Assembly (NCBI GenBank): GCA_018239705.1
Contig: JAFEGS010000001.1
Location: 1 to 26,710 of the forward strand
Direction of reading: 5' to 3'
Origin: Verrucomicrobiota bacterium
GTDB taxonomy: Bacteria > Chlamydiota > Chlamydiia > Chlamydiales > FEN-1388
Length of the DNA stretch: 26,710 nt
The notes beneath the pieces are model-generated. The model was not told the DNA's origin and searched no databases. It saw only the letters and a program-made list of their open reading frames with translations. Made by a program: the position numbers and the translations under genes. Within the stretch, counting starts at the first letter, position 1. The number at the start of each line of letters is the position of its first letter. Positions 8,205 to 15,503 of this stretch are shown piece by piece.

Positions 8205-8776
8205 GAGTTTCCGGGGCCTCCGGAACAATTTTGGCACATCGCCTCATCCAGGCGCTTAGTACTCTCGGACACAACGTAGAGCTGATAATAAGCCGTGACG
8301 CCTCTCTTACTATCCTCAAAGAGATGGGGGAGGAGTTTGCAAGTCCTCAAAAGTTTGTCAAAAGCTTTTCAGAAGAGCTTCGAGCACGTATAAGGCTGCA
8401 CCATGCAGATGATTTTAGCGCTCCCATTGCAAGTGGATCGTATCGTTTTGATGCCTGTGTGATTGTGCCGTGCAGTATGGCCACGCTAGCGGCGATTAGT
8501 ACCGGCTTGGCAGATAACCTACTGAGACGGGCAGCTGATGTGGCTTTAAAAGAGAAAAGGCGACTCGTGCTTGTGCCAAGAGAGGCCCCTTTTAATGAGA
8601 TCCACCTCGAAAATATGCTGAAACTTTCCAGGATGGGAGCAGTGGTTTTCCCTCCAATACCGGCCTGGTATATGCTGCCCCAGTCTCTTGAGGAGATGGA
8701 GCAGTTTATGATCAGCCGACTGCTTGACCAGTTGGGGATAGTGGCCGATATCATGCCTCGGTGGGGGGAAAGCTGA
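8186..8776 (+). CDS. ubiX: UbiX flavin prenyltransferase
   Basis: A 196-residue flavoprotein that makes prenylated FMN, the cofactor of UbiD-type decarboxylases in ubiquinone or menaquinone synthesis. The N-terminal flavin loop is VGVSGASG. The C-terminal signature includes PCSMATLAAISTGLADNLL, LVLVPREAPFNEIHLENM and PPIPAWYMLP. The ORF is open further up to a TTG at 8165, but GTG at 8186 fits best: it directly precedes ARIVVGVSG and has GGAGAG (8175-8180) six bases upstream, inside the end of the prenyltransferase gene. The pair is translationally coupled and acts in the same pathway, as in Chlamydia. No UbiD partner is in the window. Confidence 0.92.
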   Translation: MARIVVGVSGASGTILAHRLIQALSTLGHNVELIISRDASLTILKEMGEEFASPQKFVKSFSEELRARIRLHHADDFSAPIASGSYRFDACVIVPCSMATLAAISTGLADNLLRRAADVALKEKRRLVLVPREAPFNEIHLENMLKLSRMGAVVFPPIPAWYMLPQSLEEMEQFMISRLLDQLGIVADIMPRWGES

Positions 8777-8781
8777 TGTTT

Positions 8782-9324
8782 TTACATATTTTTGCGAAAA
8801 ATTGATAACTGCTTTCTTTCAACGGCTTTGTGTTTATTGTAAAAATCGATAGCATTCTTATTGTCTTTGGCAACAATAAAAGCAATTCTACAGCACTGAT
8901 TATCTCTGGCTCGCTCTTCAATTTTCTCGAATAGACGTGATCCGATTCCTTTTCGGCGATGCGCTTCTTCGATATATAAATCTTCTAGACAAAGTTCAGG
9001 CTGAGCCTCAAAGCCGCTAAATCCAATGTAATAGATAGCAAAGCCCGCGATCTTTTTCTCGATCTCAGCAAGTATGACTGAAGCCCTTGGTTTTTCTCCA
9101 AATAGGTGTGTGCGGAGGTTTTCGATTTTTATTGTAGAGGGGTCGCGACCGTGAAAAGCTTTAATCTTGCATAGAAGGTCATAGACACTTTGTACATCTT
9201 CAATTGTAGCCTCTCTCAAGACGGTGTTAAGTGGAGTAGAGTTATTTGACGATGAAGAAGAATCAGCAGAAACTAAAAGAGTAGATGTAATTTCTGATGA
9301 ATAGTAAGTTTTTGTTGGCTCCAT
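8782..9324 (-). CDS. GNAT-family N-acetyltransferase
   Basis: A 180-residue protein of the GNAT superfamily, which transfers acetyl from acetyl-CoA to an amine. The acetyl-CoA loop is RRKGIG (123-128), preceded by the strand LCLEDLYIEE and followed by SRLFEKIEERA; the last strand contains AIDFYNKHKAVER. The pattern resembles the diamine/spermidine or thialysine acetyltransferase branch, but the substrate cannot be read from sequence. Residues 1-35 are an unusual Ser/Thr-rich extension (including SADSSSSSNNST) before the domain begins at LREATIEDV. The ATG has an AAGGAA ribosome site. It converges with ubiX with five bases between the stops and no visible terminator. Confidence 0.85.
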   Translation of the reverse strand: MEPTKTYYSSEITSTLLVSADSSSSSNNSTPLNTVLREATIEDVQSVYDLLCKIKAFHGRDPSTIKIENLRTHLFGEKPRASVILAEIEKKIAGFAIYYIGFSGFEAQPELCLEDLYIEEAHRRKGIGSRLFEKIEERARDNQCCRIAFIVAKDNKNAIDFYNKHKAVERKQLSIFRKNM

Positions 9325-9457
9325 TTTTATTTCCTTATTATTTAAATGTAAAACGGTAATTACAATTTTACACTATAAATTTTTTAAAGTCTATACTGAT
9401 AAATTGGTGTTAAATTAAATTATTATTTTGATATAATGAAGAAAGGAGGTGAGAGCT

Positions 9458-9775
9458 ATGTCGATTGTCAATCCCCTTTCATCAAACCCTTTACCCCCTG
9501 TTGATCCGGGTCAGGTTGTGCAGGTGCACGGCCAGGCAGGAGGAAAGCTTAAAACTGACGTCCACTCACCCTCGACGCAGTCGCAAGTCGTGCAGCAGTC
9601 AGCTGCAGTACTTCGTCCTGATGGAATTCTCGAATTCGAGCAAATTTTACCCGAAAAGACTGAAACCGATAAACATAAAGACGAAAAAGATGAAGATTCT
9701 GAGCAAAGGAAACAGAAGCGTCCATCTCAGCGCGCCCAATGGCGCCGCGCTCGTGACCAAGGCCAAAGAATCTAG
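9458..9775 (+). CDS. Small charged protein of unknown function (gene A of the duplicated site)
   Basis: A 105-residue protein with no recognisable domain. The first half is Pro/Gln/Val-rich and probably disordered (SNPLPPVDPGQVVQVHGQ). The second half is strongly charged: an acidic-lysine tract (EKTETDKHKDEKDEDSEQ), then a basic tail (KRPSQRAQWRRARDQGQRI). Such a tail could bind nucleic acid, or belong to a secreted protein; both are guesses. The ATG at 9458 is chosen because a near-perfect ribosome site, AAAGGAGG (9442-9449), sits eight bases upstream. A GTG at 9449 overlaps that site and is unlikely. The last 177 coding bases and 23 following bases recur at 11251-11450, and the frame is preserved in both copies, which supports real coding. 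Confidence 0.65.
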   Translation: MSIVNPLSSNPLPPVDPGQVVQVHGQAGGKLKTDVHSPSTQSQVVQQSAAVLRPDGILEFEQILPEKTETDKHKDEKDEDSEQRKQKRPSQRAQWRRARDQGQRI

Positions 9776-9798
9776 CTCATTGACGTAAATTTTTCTAA
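9599..9798 (+). repeat. A-tail direct repeat, copy 1
   Basis: The 200 bases covering the end of the small charged-protein gene and 23 bases after its stop align without gaps to 11251-11450 (constant offset 1652). By eye there are about 25 mismatches, many at third codon positions. The match ends in a shared AAATTTTTCTAA. Copy 1 precedes the DUF4143 ATPase and copy 2 precedes the toxin-antitoxin pair. Confidence 0.9.
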
Positions 9799-9865
9799 AA
9801 TCGTTCAATTTATCCCTGTGATTTTTCTAAAATCCTGGACTTTATCCCTGTGATTTTTCTAAAAT
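9789..9865 (+). repeat. Tandem 32-bp repeat, 2.4 copies
   Basis: Two full 32-base units (9789-9820 and 9821-9852) share ATTTTTCTAAAATC at the start and TTATCCCTGTG at the end and differ only in the middle. A third, partial unit follows (9853-9865, ATTTTTCTAAAAT). The array fills the gap between the A-tail and the ATPase ribosome site. Its first bases also end the A-tail, and a single ATTTTTCTAA occurs at the same place after A-tail copy 2. Confidence 0.85.
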
Positions 9866-9884
9866 TGTGAAAAAAGGGGGGATA

Positions 9885-11195
9885 ATGCGTAGAGATCACT
9901 TGAACTTTCTAAGGCAATGGAGAAATGACCCGATTAGGGTTCCTTTGATGATTCGCGGGGCGAGGCAGGTGGGTAAATCATGGCTCGTTACAGCCTTTGG
10001 GGAAGAGTTTGAACATTTTATATCAATCAATTTTGAAAAGGATAAGAGAGTCCACGCTCTATTTCCAGACCACATCGATATACATAAAACGCTTGAAACC
10101 TTGCGTGCCTATACCAAGATCCCTACTATTTCAGGAAAGACACTTCTTTTCTTAGATGAAATCCAAGAGTGCCCCAATGCGATACGGTACTTACGCTACT
10201 TCAAAGAGGAGCTTCCTGAACTTCATGTGATCGCTGCAGGATCGCTTTTGGAGTTTACATTAGAGAAATTGGGTGTTGCTGTAGGTAGGATCGATTATCT
10301 GTTTCTCTATCCTCTCTCTTTTATGGAATTTTTGACTGCTCTCAATCGAGATGATCTTCGAGAGGCCATTACAAACAAGAACATAGATGCTGCATCACAT
10401 GAGGTGCTTTTAGAGCATCTTAAAAACTATATGTGGCTTGGAGGAATGCCAGCGGTTGTTAGTACCTGGATCCAACATCGCGACTTTATCCTTTGTCAGC
10501 GTATCCAGGATCGCATTATTGGCAATTATGAGGATGATTTCCAAAAGTATGCCAAAAAACATCAGATCGAAACGTTAGGCAAGGTGTTTCGCTCGATTGG
10601 AAAGCAATTGGGAAAAAAATTTCAGTATATCAATGTTGACAATGACATGAAAACCTATCCCATCAAGCAGGGGCTCCATTTATTAATCAGAGCAGGTGTC
10701 GCTCATCTCTGTTACCATACCTCAGGGCATGTCTATCCTTTAGAGGCTGAAAGTAATGAGAAAAAGTTTAAAGTCTATCTCTTTGATATAGGTATTTCAC
10801 ATCGTCTCTTAGGATTAGATTTAGCCGAATGGGTCACCTCTCCGCTGCACATAGACTATTTAGGTGAAAGTGCTGAACAGCTCGTAGCCCAAGAGCTCAT
10901 TGCTTACGGCAACCCTTCAAAACGTGGTGAAATTTACTATTGGCACGTTGAGTCGAAATCAGGCAATGCAGAAGTAGATTTTATTGATGTTAAGGAAAAT
11001 AAGATTGTGCCAATTGAAGTGAAATCTGGAGTCAAAGGTGGGATGAAAAGCCTAAATGTATTTTTTGAAACGCATCCCAAGGCGACCTATGGCGTGAAAA
11101 TTTCTGAAATGCCATTTTCCCGTCATGGTAATTTGGAAGAAATTCCCTTGTATGCAGTAGCCAGTTGGAAAAAAAACCAAAGCTCAGGTTATTAA
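9885..11195 (+). CDS. AAA ATPase with DUF4143 (AAA_14) domain
   Basis: A 436-residue member of the AAA_14/DUF4143 ATPases, a widespread and often mobile family of unknown cellular role. Walker A is GARQVGKS (25-32), Walker B is LLFLDE (87-92) and a sensor region reads AAGSLLEF (118-125). The C-terminal half has the DUF4143 pattern, including LGESAEQLVAQEL and VDFIDVKENKIVPIEVKSG, where the Asp and the E-x-K resemble a PD-(D/E)xK nuclease core. The ATG at 9885 is preferred because AAGGGGGG (9873-9880) lies just upstream; an in-frame GTG exists at 9867. Its stop codon falls in the first bases of a duplicated piece of a hydrolase gene, so the 3' end is a recombination junction, yet length and domains look complete. 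Confidence 0.85.
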   Translation: MRRDHLNFLRQWRNDPIRVPLMIRGARQVGKSWLVTAFGEEFEHFISINFEKDKRVHALFPDHIDIHKTLETLRAYTKIPTISGKTLLFLDEIQECPNAIRYLRYFKEELPELHVIAAGSLLEFTLEKLGVAVGRIDYLFLYPLSFMEFLTALNRDDLREAITNKNIDAASHEVLLEHLKNYMWLGGMPAVVSTWIQHRDFILCQRIQDRIIGNYEDDFQKYAKKHQIETLGKVFRSIGKQLGKKFQYINVDNDMKTYPIKQGLHLLIRAGVAHLCYHTSGHVYPLEAESNEKKFKVYLFDIGISHRLLGLDLAEWVTSPLHIDYLGESAEQLVAQELIAYGNPSKRGEIYYWHVESKSGNAEVDFIDVKENKIVPIEVKSGVKGGMKSLNVFFETHPKATYGVKISEMPFSRHGNLEEIPLYAVASWKKNQSSGY

Positions 11196-11254
11196 GAAGC
11201 GCTCTATTGCCTTGAAGCAAGCATCAGGCTGTTCCACAAAAGGAAAATGGTCAG
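11184..11254 (-). pseudogene. Orphan 3' fragment of the alpha/beta hydrolase gene (H-tail copy)
   Basis: Bases 11193-11254 match 12018-12079 without gaps and with four mismatches. On the minus strand they read DHFPFVEQPDACFKAIERFL, the segment around the catalytic His of the hydrolase encoded at 12006-12860, followed by two more codons and TGA at 11184-11186. Nothing else of the gene is present here. It directly abuts A-tail copy 2, and the two repeats share the four bases TCAG at 11251-11254. Confidence 0.85.
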
Positions 11255-11427
11255 CTGCTCCACTTCGCCTTGATGGAATTCTCGAATTTGAGCAAATTCT
11301 CCCAGAAAAGACTGAGCCTGAAAAACACGACGAAGAAAAAGACGAAGATTCTGAGCAAAAGAAACAAAAGCGTCCATCGCAGCGCGCCCAATGGCGCCGC
11401 GCTCGCGACCAAGGTCAAAGAATATAG
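11251..11427 (+). pseudogene. Truncated second copy of small charged-protein gene A (A-tail copy 2)
   Basis: The last 58 codons of the small charged protein are repeated here in frame, from SAAPLRLDGILEFEQ to RRARDQGQRI and a TAG, and the repeat continues to 11450. The first half of the gene, its start and its ribosome site are missing. The frame does run into the H-tail fragment up to a TTG at 11212, but without a ribosome site, so I treat it as a non-expressed fragment. Base changes against copy 1 mostly keep the charge pattern. Confidence 0.75.
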
Positions 11428-11483
11428 CTCATTGACGCAAATTTTTCTAATTTGGTAGACTGGCCTGTATCAAGGGCTAAGAT

Positions 11484-11777
11484 ATGATATTTCCCCAGAC
11501 GCTTATTTTTCGTGTCCACGCGATCAAACGAATGCTCGAAAGGGATATAGCGGTTGAGGACGTAAAACAAGTATTGCTTGATCCCAAAATACTAAAAGAA
11601 TATGTTGACGACAGGCCCTACCCAAGCTATTTGGTACTGGGTTGGAAGGATCGCCGTCCTATCCACCTAGTTGTTGCTCTAAATAACGAAGCGAATGAGA
11701 CTATAATTGTTACGGCATACGAACCTTCTATCGTAGAATGGAATGAAGGTTTTAACACAAGAAAGGCAAAAGAATGA
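11484..11777 (+). CDS. DUF4258-family probable toxin of a type II toxin-antitoxin pair
   Basis: A 97-residue protein matching the DUF4258 pattern: an N-terminal helix (VHAIKRMLERDIAVEDVKQVL), then DDRPYPSYLVLGWKDRRPIHLVVAL, then ETIIVTAYEPSIVEWNEGF. The family has a RelE/BrnT-like fold and usually sits before a YgiT-type zinc-finger gene, as here. The proposed role is an mRNA-cleaving toxin neutralised by the partner; activity is not shown for this protein. The ATG has AAGGG upstream and its stop overlaps the partner's start as ATGA, the tight coupling usual for toxin-antitoxin operons. The unit sits in the second copy of the duplicated slot between gene A and the hydrolase. Confidence 0.82.
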   Translation: MIFPQTLIFRVHAIKRMLERDIAVEDVKQVLLDPKILKEYVDDRPYPSYLVLGWKDRRPIHLVVALNNEANETIIVTAYEPSIVEWNEGFNTRKAKE

Positions 11778-12001
11778 AATGTGTTATTTGTAAAGATGGC
11801 AATACTGAAAAAGGCTTCACAAGTGTTACGCTAGAGCGTAATGGCATGTTATTTGTGGTAAAACAGGTGCCTGCCCACATCTGCACAAATTGTGGAGAGG
11901 CCTATATTGATGAAAAAATCACTTCAGCGATCCTAGAAATGGCTCAGAGAGCCTTTTTTGGTGGAGTCCAACTTGAAATTTGCTCATATAAAGCTGCATA
12001 A
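11774..12001 (+). CDS. YgiT-type zinc-finger protein, probable antitoxin
   Basis: A 75-residue protein with two CxxC pairs (Cys3/Cys6 and Cys37/Cys40), the knuckle that binds zinc in the N-terminal domain of MqsA/YgiT antitoxins. The string VPAHICTNCGEAY is the family signature. There is no helix-turn-helix domain after the zinc finger, so unlike E. coli MqsA it probably does not bind DNA itself; this short form is common next to DUF4258 genes. The C-terminus (AFFGGVQLEICSYKAA) fits the family end, so the gene is complete. It converges with the alpha/beta hydrolase gene, with four bases between the stops. Confidence 0.82.
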   Translation: MKCVICKDGNTEKGFTSVTLERNGMLFVVKQVPAHICTNCGEAYIDEKITSAILEMAQRAFFGGVQLEICSYKAA

Positions 12002-12005
12002 CTCG

Positions 12006-12860
12006 CTAGAGAATGCGTAAGAAGCCCTCTATTGCCTTGAAGCAAGCATCGGGCTGCTCCACAAAAGGAAAATGGCCAGACTGCTCTATTTTGACAAGAG
12101 TGGAGGAGGGTATCACCGTATGGAGATATTCAACAGAGGCAAGGGGAATGGGGTCTACATCTCCATGGATGATCATCGTAGGACATCGTAAAGCCCGTAG
12201 GCTGTCCGTTACATCATAGGGATTCATAAAAATGGCTTCTTTAAAAATATCCCATACCTTAAAGCCTCTCAGAGCCTCCTGTTGAGACTTCCAAAGATTG
12301 AGCTTATGGACGTTGTCAGGGCTGTGCATGTAGATCTGGTAGACAATGGTAAGCCATTTTTTCACAAGCTCTGGATCGCCCGCTCGATAGAGCTCAGAGG
12401 CTTCGATTTTTTGCAGCTCTTCTTGATAAGGGGTAAGTCTTTTTGCAAGCTCGGAAAAAAAGAGGGGCAAATCATCAGATTTTCCCGGCATAGGTGAGAG
12501 TAAGACCAGCTTGTCAACCGCTTCAGGATAGACACAGGCATAGTGGAAGGCTAAAAAGGCGCCCCAAGAATGGCCAAGCAAAGAAATTTTTTCTAGCCCA
12601 AGAGATGTGCGGATCGCTTCGATATCCTGAAGATAGGTTGAGAGAGTAATCTCTTCAGGGGTGATCTCTCCGGTCGATTTGCCAAGAGCTCTTTGGTCGT
12701 AGAATATGAGCTGGTTATTTTGAGCTAGGCGCTCCATGTGTGGAAGTAAGTACTCATGGGTGATAAAACCGGCTCCTCCATGTACCACAATAAGAGGATC
12801 GCCCTTGCCCATAATGCTACAAAAAAGATCGGCTCCTTTTGCCTTTACAAATGTGTGCAT
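12006..12860 (-). CDS. Alpha/beta hydrolase, proline iminopeptidase-like
   Basis: A 284-residue alpha/beta hydrolase without signal peptide. The oxyanion region is VVHGGAG (25-31), the strand YDQRALGKS (54-62) follows, the nucleophile is Ser98 in LGHSWG, the acid is probably Asp234 or Asp236 in HGDVDP, and the base is His263 in SGHFPFVEQP. HGGAG and DQRxxGKS are typical of the proline iminopeptidase branch (S33), which removes N-terminal proline from peptides, but esterase or other hydrolase activity is equally open. It follows the beta-lactamase-fold gene after 15 bases with a good AAGGGA ribosome site, so both are in one transcript. The 62 bases encoding the His263 region occur again at 11193-11254. 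Confidence 0.85.
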   Translation of the reverse strand: MHTFVKAKGADLFCSIMGKGDPLIVVHGGAGFITHEYLLPHMERLAQNNQLIFYDQRALGKSTGEITPEEITLSTYLQDIEAIRTSLGLEKISLLGHSWGAFLAFHYACVYPEAVDKLVLLSPMPGKSDDLPLFFSELAKRLTPYQEELQKIEASELYRAGDPELVKKWLTIVYQIYMHSPDNVHKLNLWKSQQEALRGFKVWDIFKEAIFMNPYDVTDSLRALRCPTMIIHGDVDPIPLASVEYLHTVIPSSTLVKIEQSGHFPFVEQPDACFKAIEGFLRIL

Positions 12861-12875
12861 GGGTAGAAGCTCCCT

Positions 12876-14273
12876 TTAGAATTTTCGGAAGGTGCGCTGG
12901 AAGCCAGATTGTATGACGACGGTAAGGGTGGGAGTGCCCTTTTCTTCTCCGAAGATAATGCTACGGCCCGTTTCGAGGTTGAAGAATCGATTTTCAGATT
13001 CCGGATGGAGCTTGAGCGGCTGCGTTTTCCCGATCGCTACAAGCAGGTCGCTGCCATCGAGATAGACCTGTATGTCATAGATGTCGTTTGGCTCATGTTC
13101 TGTGCCATATCTTCCTGCGTGTCGCGAAAGTGCTGAAACGGCTACTGAGGCTACTTTTTTGGTCTCTACTTTGTAGGTGGGCCAGTTGTAGACATGCGAG
13201 ATGCTGCGAAAGATTTGATCGAGCAGTATAGAGCCATTATCAGCATTGAGCATCACTACAGCACCTTTTTTGAGGTGTGGAAAATAGACGTATCCCGAGG
13301 CAAATCCATCCGTTCTTCCCTTATGGCTTATCTCTACATCGTCTGTTCCTTCGTTGTTCACAACAGGTCCTAACCCATATGGCGGGATGGCTGGCTTCAT
13401 CATGGCAGCAACCATCTTCTTGTCGAGCACCTCTTCAATGCGTAGCAAGAGTGTAGCTAAATCAGAGGGGGTTGTCCAGAGCCCAGCTGCAGCGCTCTCT
13501 GGGTAGGTCTTCCATCTGCCGGCCATCGGTTTTCCATCTCCGGGATGGGCTACTGCTGCAGTTTCGACATATTCTTTTGGCAGTGGGTAGCAAAAGGTAC
13601 TTCTCGTAAGTGCAAGCTTTTTAAAAACTACTTCGTCCATAAAGTGATGAAACGGCTTTCCTGTTACCTCTTCTACAAGCAGCTGCATGACGCAGTAGCC
13701 ACCGCCGGAGTAGGCAAATTTGGAGCCGGGAGTAAACTGTACGAGCACAGGAGGGTTATTTGCCGGCTGCTCTCCATTGAGGATTTGCTGCAAGGTAGGA
13801 AGTGGCGCCTGTTCTTTGTAGCCGTCAAATCCTATGACGTTGTAGCCGGAAGTATGGCTGAGAAGATGGCGAAGAGTAACGTCATTATTTTGCGGTTTCC
13901 ACGATACGAGCTTTTCATCTACCGGTTGGTCGAGATCGAGTAGACCCTTTTGTACAAGCGCAAGAACGCCAATAGCTGCAACCGGCTTACTTACCGATCC
14001 TGCTTGAAAAAGTGACGAGGTCTCTGCTTTTCCCTCACCGTGGGCCTGTAGTGTACCGTAGCTTCTTGCCCACTCGATGGTTCCATTATTGATAACTGCA
14101 ATGCTCACAGCGGGAACGCTGTGCTGCTTCATCGCATCATATATATTCTTTTTTGCAATCGGAGTCCCTTCGATAGCAAGGGCCTCCATAAGGCTATTTT
14201 CAACGTGGTCGATTTGCATAGGGCTGCTCTCGCAAGTAAAGGTAGCTGCAAGAAAGATGAGTAGGTACTTCAC
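12876..14273 (-). CDS. Exported serine hydrolase of the beta-lactamase / class C PBP fold
   Basis: A 465-residue protein with an N-terminal signal-like helix (YLLIFLAATFTC, residues 3-14) and a beta-lactamase-fold domain. The catalytic SxxK is Ser93-Val-Ser-Lys96 (AGSVSKP), the Tyr motif is Tyr188-Ser-Gly (FAYSGGGY), and the third motif appears as HKGRTDGF. The C-terminal 90 residues form an extra beta-rich region seen in many relatives. Members include carboxypeptidases, esterases and peptidases; true beta-lactamase activity is not implied. The start is GTG, sharing one base with the stop of the YitT gene (TAGTG). It stands between YitT and the alpha/beta hydrolase in a coupled unit, which hints at a peptide-handling role; this is inference. 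Confidence 0.85.
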   Translation of the reverse strand: MKYLLIFLAATFTCESSPMQIDHVENSLMEALAIEGTPIAKKNIYDAMKQHSVPAVSIAVINNGTIEWARSYGTLQAHGEGKAETSSLFQAGSVSKPVAAIGVLALVQKGLLDLDQPVDEKLVSWKPQNNDVTLRHLLSHTSGYNVIGFDGYKEQAPLPTLQQILNGEQPANNPPVLVQFTPGSKFAYSGGGYCVMQLLVEEVTGKPFHHFMDEVVFKKLALTRSTFCYPLPKEYVETAAVAHPGDGKPMAGRWKTYPESAAAGLWTTPSDLATLLLRIEEVLDKKMVAAMMKPAIPPYGLGPVVNNEGTDDVEISHKGRTDGFASGYVYFPHLKKGAVVMLNADNGSILLDQIFRSISHVYNWPTYKVETKKVASVAVSALSRHAGRYGTEHEPNDIYDIQVYLDGSDLLVAIGKTQPLKLHPESENRFFNLETGRSIIFGEEKGTPTLTVVIQSGFQRTFRKF

Positions 14274-15202
14274 TATTTTTGTCCCAGCGCTTTGGTGGCG
14301 ATGGCGGTGATGGGTTTCTTTTTGCGAAAAACCTTGTTCTGCTGTATCCCTGAGGAGACTTCGTGCAGGTTTTCGATAGCGATAAAGGCATTTGGGTCGA
14401 TGTTGTAGATGAGCGATTTGAGGTCGGTCAGCTGCAGACGTTCAATGATGATGTAGAGGATCTCGGTTGAAGCGCCCGAAAATCCGCCCCTTCCATACAT
14501 GATTGTCAGGCCCAGGCCCAGCTCGTGCATGATGGACTGAGAGATCTCATTCGATTTTGGAGATATCACGAGCACCGATTTTGTCTCATCGAGCCCTACG
14601 ATTACCATATCCATGATTTTAGCGACGACGATAAAGGCAATCAGAGAGAGGATCGGCGGATGCCAGTCTTGAAAGACGATGCCGGCTGTCCCAAAAACCA
14701 GGATGTTGCAGCTAAAGACTGTCTGGCCAACGGTAAATCCCATCTTTTTGTTGATGATGATGCCAAGGATTTCGGTGCCATCAAGGCATGCCCCGCCTCG
14801 GATGATCATACCCACTCCCACTCCGAGAATAGCGCCGCCAATCACCACAACTTCAAGGTTTTCTCCAACGAAGGGATGGGCGAAGATTTTTGGCATGAGG
14901 AAGAGAAAAAAGGCAAAGGAGAGTAGGGCGAGAAGGAGCTGAACAACAAAAAGTTTTCCAATAAAGCGGTAGGCGAGGTAGACAAAGGGGAGGTTGAAGA
15001 GAAGCAAAAAGAGCGGAAGCGTATCGCTACCAAACATACGCGCTGCGATCATCGCAAGGCCTACTGTGCCGCCGTCGATCAGGTTATTTGGGAGGAAGAA
15101 GATTTTAATCGCAAAAGCAGCAATGAAGGCACCCAAAAAGGTGAGGGCATAAGGAATGATTTGGGATTTTATGCCTTTGGATTGCTCGCTTGCAGTTTTC
15201 AT
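14273..15202 (-). CDS. YitT-family membrane protein (DUF161 plus DUF2179)
   Basis: A 309-residue protein with about six hydrophobic helices in the first 200 residues and a soluble C-terminal domain of about 80 residues. Glycine-rich membrane segments such as GGAILGVGVGMIIRGGACLDG with TEILGIIINKK, and the C-terminal part with VLVISPKSNEISQ and YGRGGFSGASTEILYIIIERL, match the YitT arrangement, in which DUF2179 resembles a small-ligand binding fold. Function is unknown; a transporter role is usually supposed. The frame is open up to 15256, but that would run into tRNA-Asp, so the ATG at 15202 (MKTASEQSKG) is chosen. It leads the unit with the beta-lactamase-fold and hydrolase genes. Confidence 0.85.
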   Translation of the reverse strand: MKTASEQSKGIKSQIIPYALTFLGAFIAAFAIKIFFLPNNLIDGGTVGLAMIAARMFGSDTLPLFLLLFNLPFVYLAYRFIGKLFVVQLLLALLSFAFFLFLMPKIFAHPFVGENLEVVVIGGAILGVGVGMIIRGGACLDGTEILGIIINKKMGFTVGQTVFSCNILVFGTAGIVFQDWHPPILSLIAFIVVAKIMDMVIVGLDETKSVLVISPKSNEISQSIMHELGLGLTIMYGRGGFSGASTEILYIIIERLQLTDLKSLIYNIDPNAFIAIENLHEVSSGIQQNKVFRKKKPITAIATKALGQK

Positions 15203-15229
15203 AAGTTGCGTATCCGCAGTGAAAAGATA

Positions 15230-15303
15230 CGCGGGAGACGGGGCTCGAACCCGCAACTTCCGCCGTGACAGGGCGGTGCTCTAACCAATTGAACTACTCC
15301 CGC
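15230..15303 (-). tRNA. tRNA-Asp (GUC)
   Basis: The complement folds into a full cloverleaf: acceptor GCGGGAG paired with CTCCCGC, a D arm starting TAGTTCAATTGGTTAGAGCA, an anticodon loop CTGTCAC with anticodon GTC, and a T arm with GGTTCGAGC. The discriminator base is G, as expected for tRNA-Asp. The 3' CCA is not encoded. Confidence 0.95.
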
Positions 15304-15305
15304 AA

Positions 15306-15378
15306 TGGGCGCAACAGGGCTCGAACCTATGACCGCCTGTGTGTAAGACAGGTGCTCTACCAACTGAGCTATACGCCC
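15306..15378 (-). tRNA. tRNA-Val (UAC)
   Basis: The complement gives acceptor GGGCGTA, a D arm with AGCTCAGTTGGTAGAGC, an anticodon stem CCTGT with loop CTTACAC (anticodon TAC, read UAC), and a T arm AGGTTCGAGCCCT. The discriminator is A and no CCA is encoded. It precedes tRNA-Asp with two bases between them, so both come from one precursor. Confidence 0.95.
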
Positions 15379-15382
15379 TCGT

Positions 15383-15411
15383 AAAATACGAAGTGCCATA
15401 AGCTTACTCAA
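15383..15411 (-). promoter_or_regulatory. Candidate promoter for the tRNA-Val/tRNA-Asp pair
   Basis: On the minus strand, TTGAGT (15406-15411) is followed after 17 bases by TATTTT (15383-15388). Only four bases separate the -10 from the first base of tRNA-Val, so transcription would start at or next to the mature 5' end. A short palindrome CGTATTTTACG overlaps the -10. Confidence 0.4.
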
Positions 15412-15503
15412 GTCAGCGATTTTTCCACAAGAGAAAAAGGCAAATGGCCATAAAATCTCGCAGCATGCTACACTGCGACTTTTATTATTAAGGACTTAAA
15501 TAA

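Noticed and set aside
9432..9437. Perfect TATAAT just upstream of gene A
   Set aside because: A start of transcription about seven bases later would cut into the ribosome site at 9442-9449, so it is unlikely to serve this gene as a -10.
9789..9865. CRISPR-like array
   Set aside because: The 32-base units are directly contiguous without spacers, only 2.4 copies exist, and no cas gene is near.
11212..11427. 71-codon frame joining the H-tail and A-tail copies
   Set aside because: It begins at a TTG without ribosome site inside an antisense hydrolase fragment. It is a chimera produced by the repeat junction, so I describe the parts as fragments instead.
13545..13943. Plus-strand ORF of 132 codons across the beta-lactamase-fold gene
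   Set aside because: It is opposite an intact gene with all catalytic motifs, and its translation has a Cys/Lys/Tyr-rich composition without any recognisable motif.
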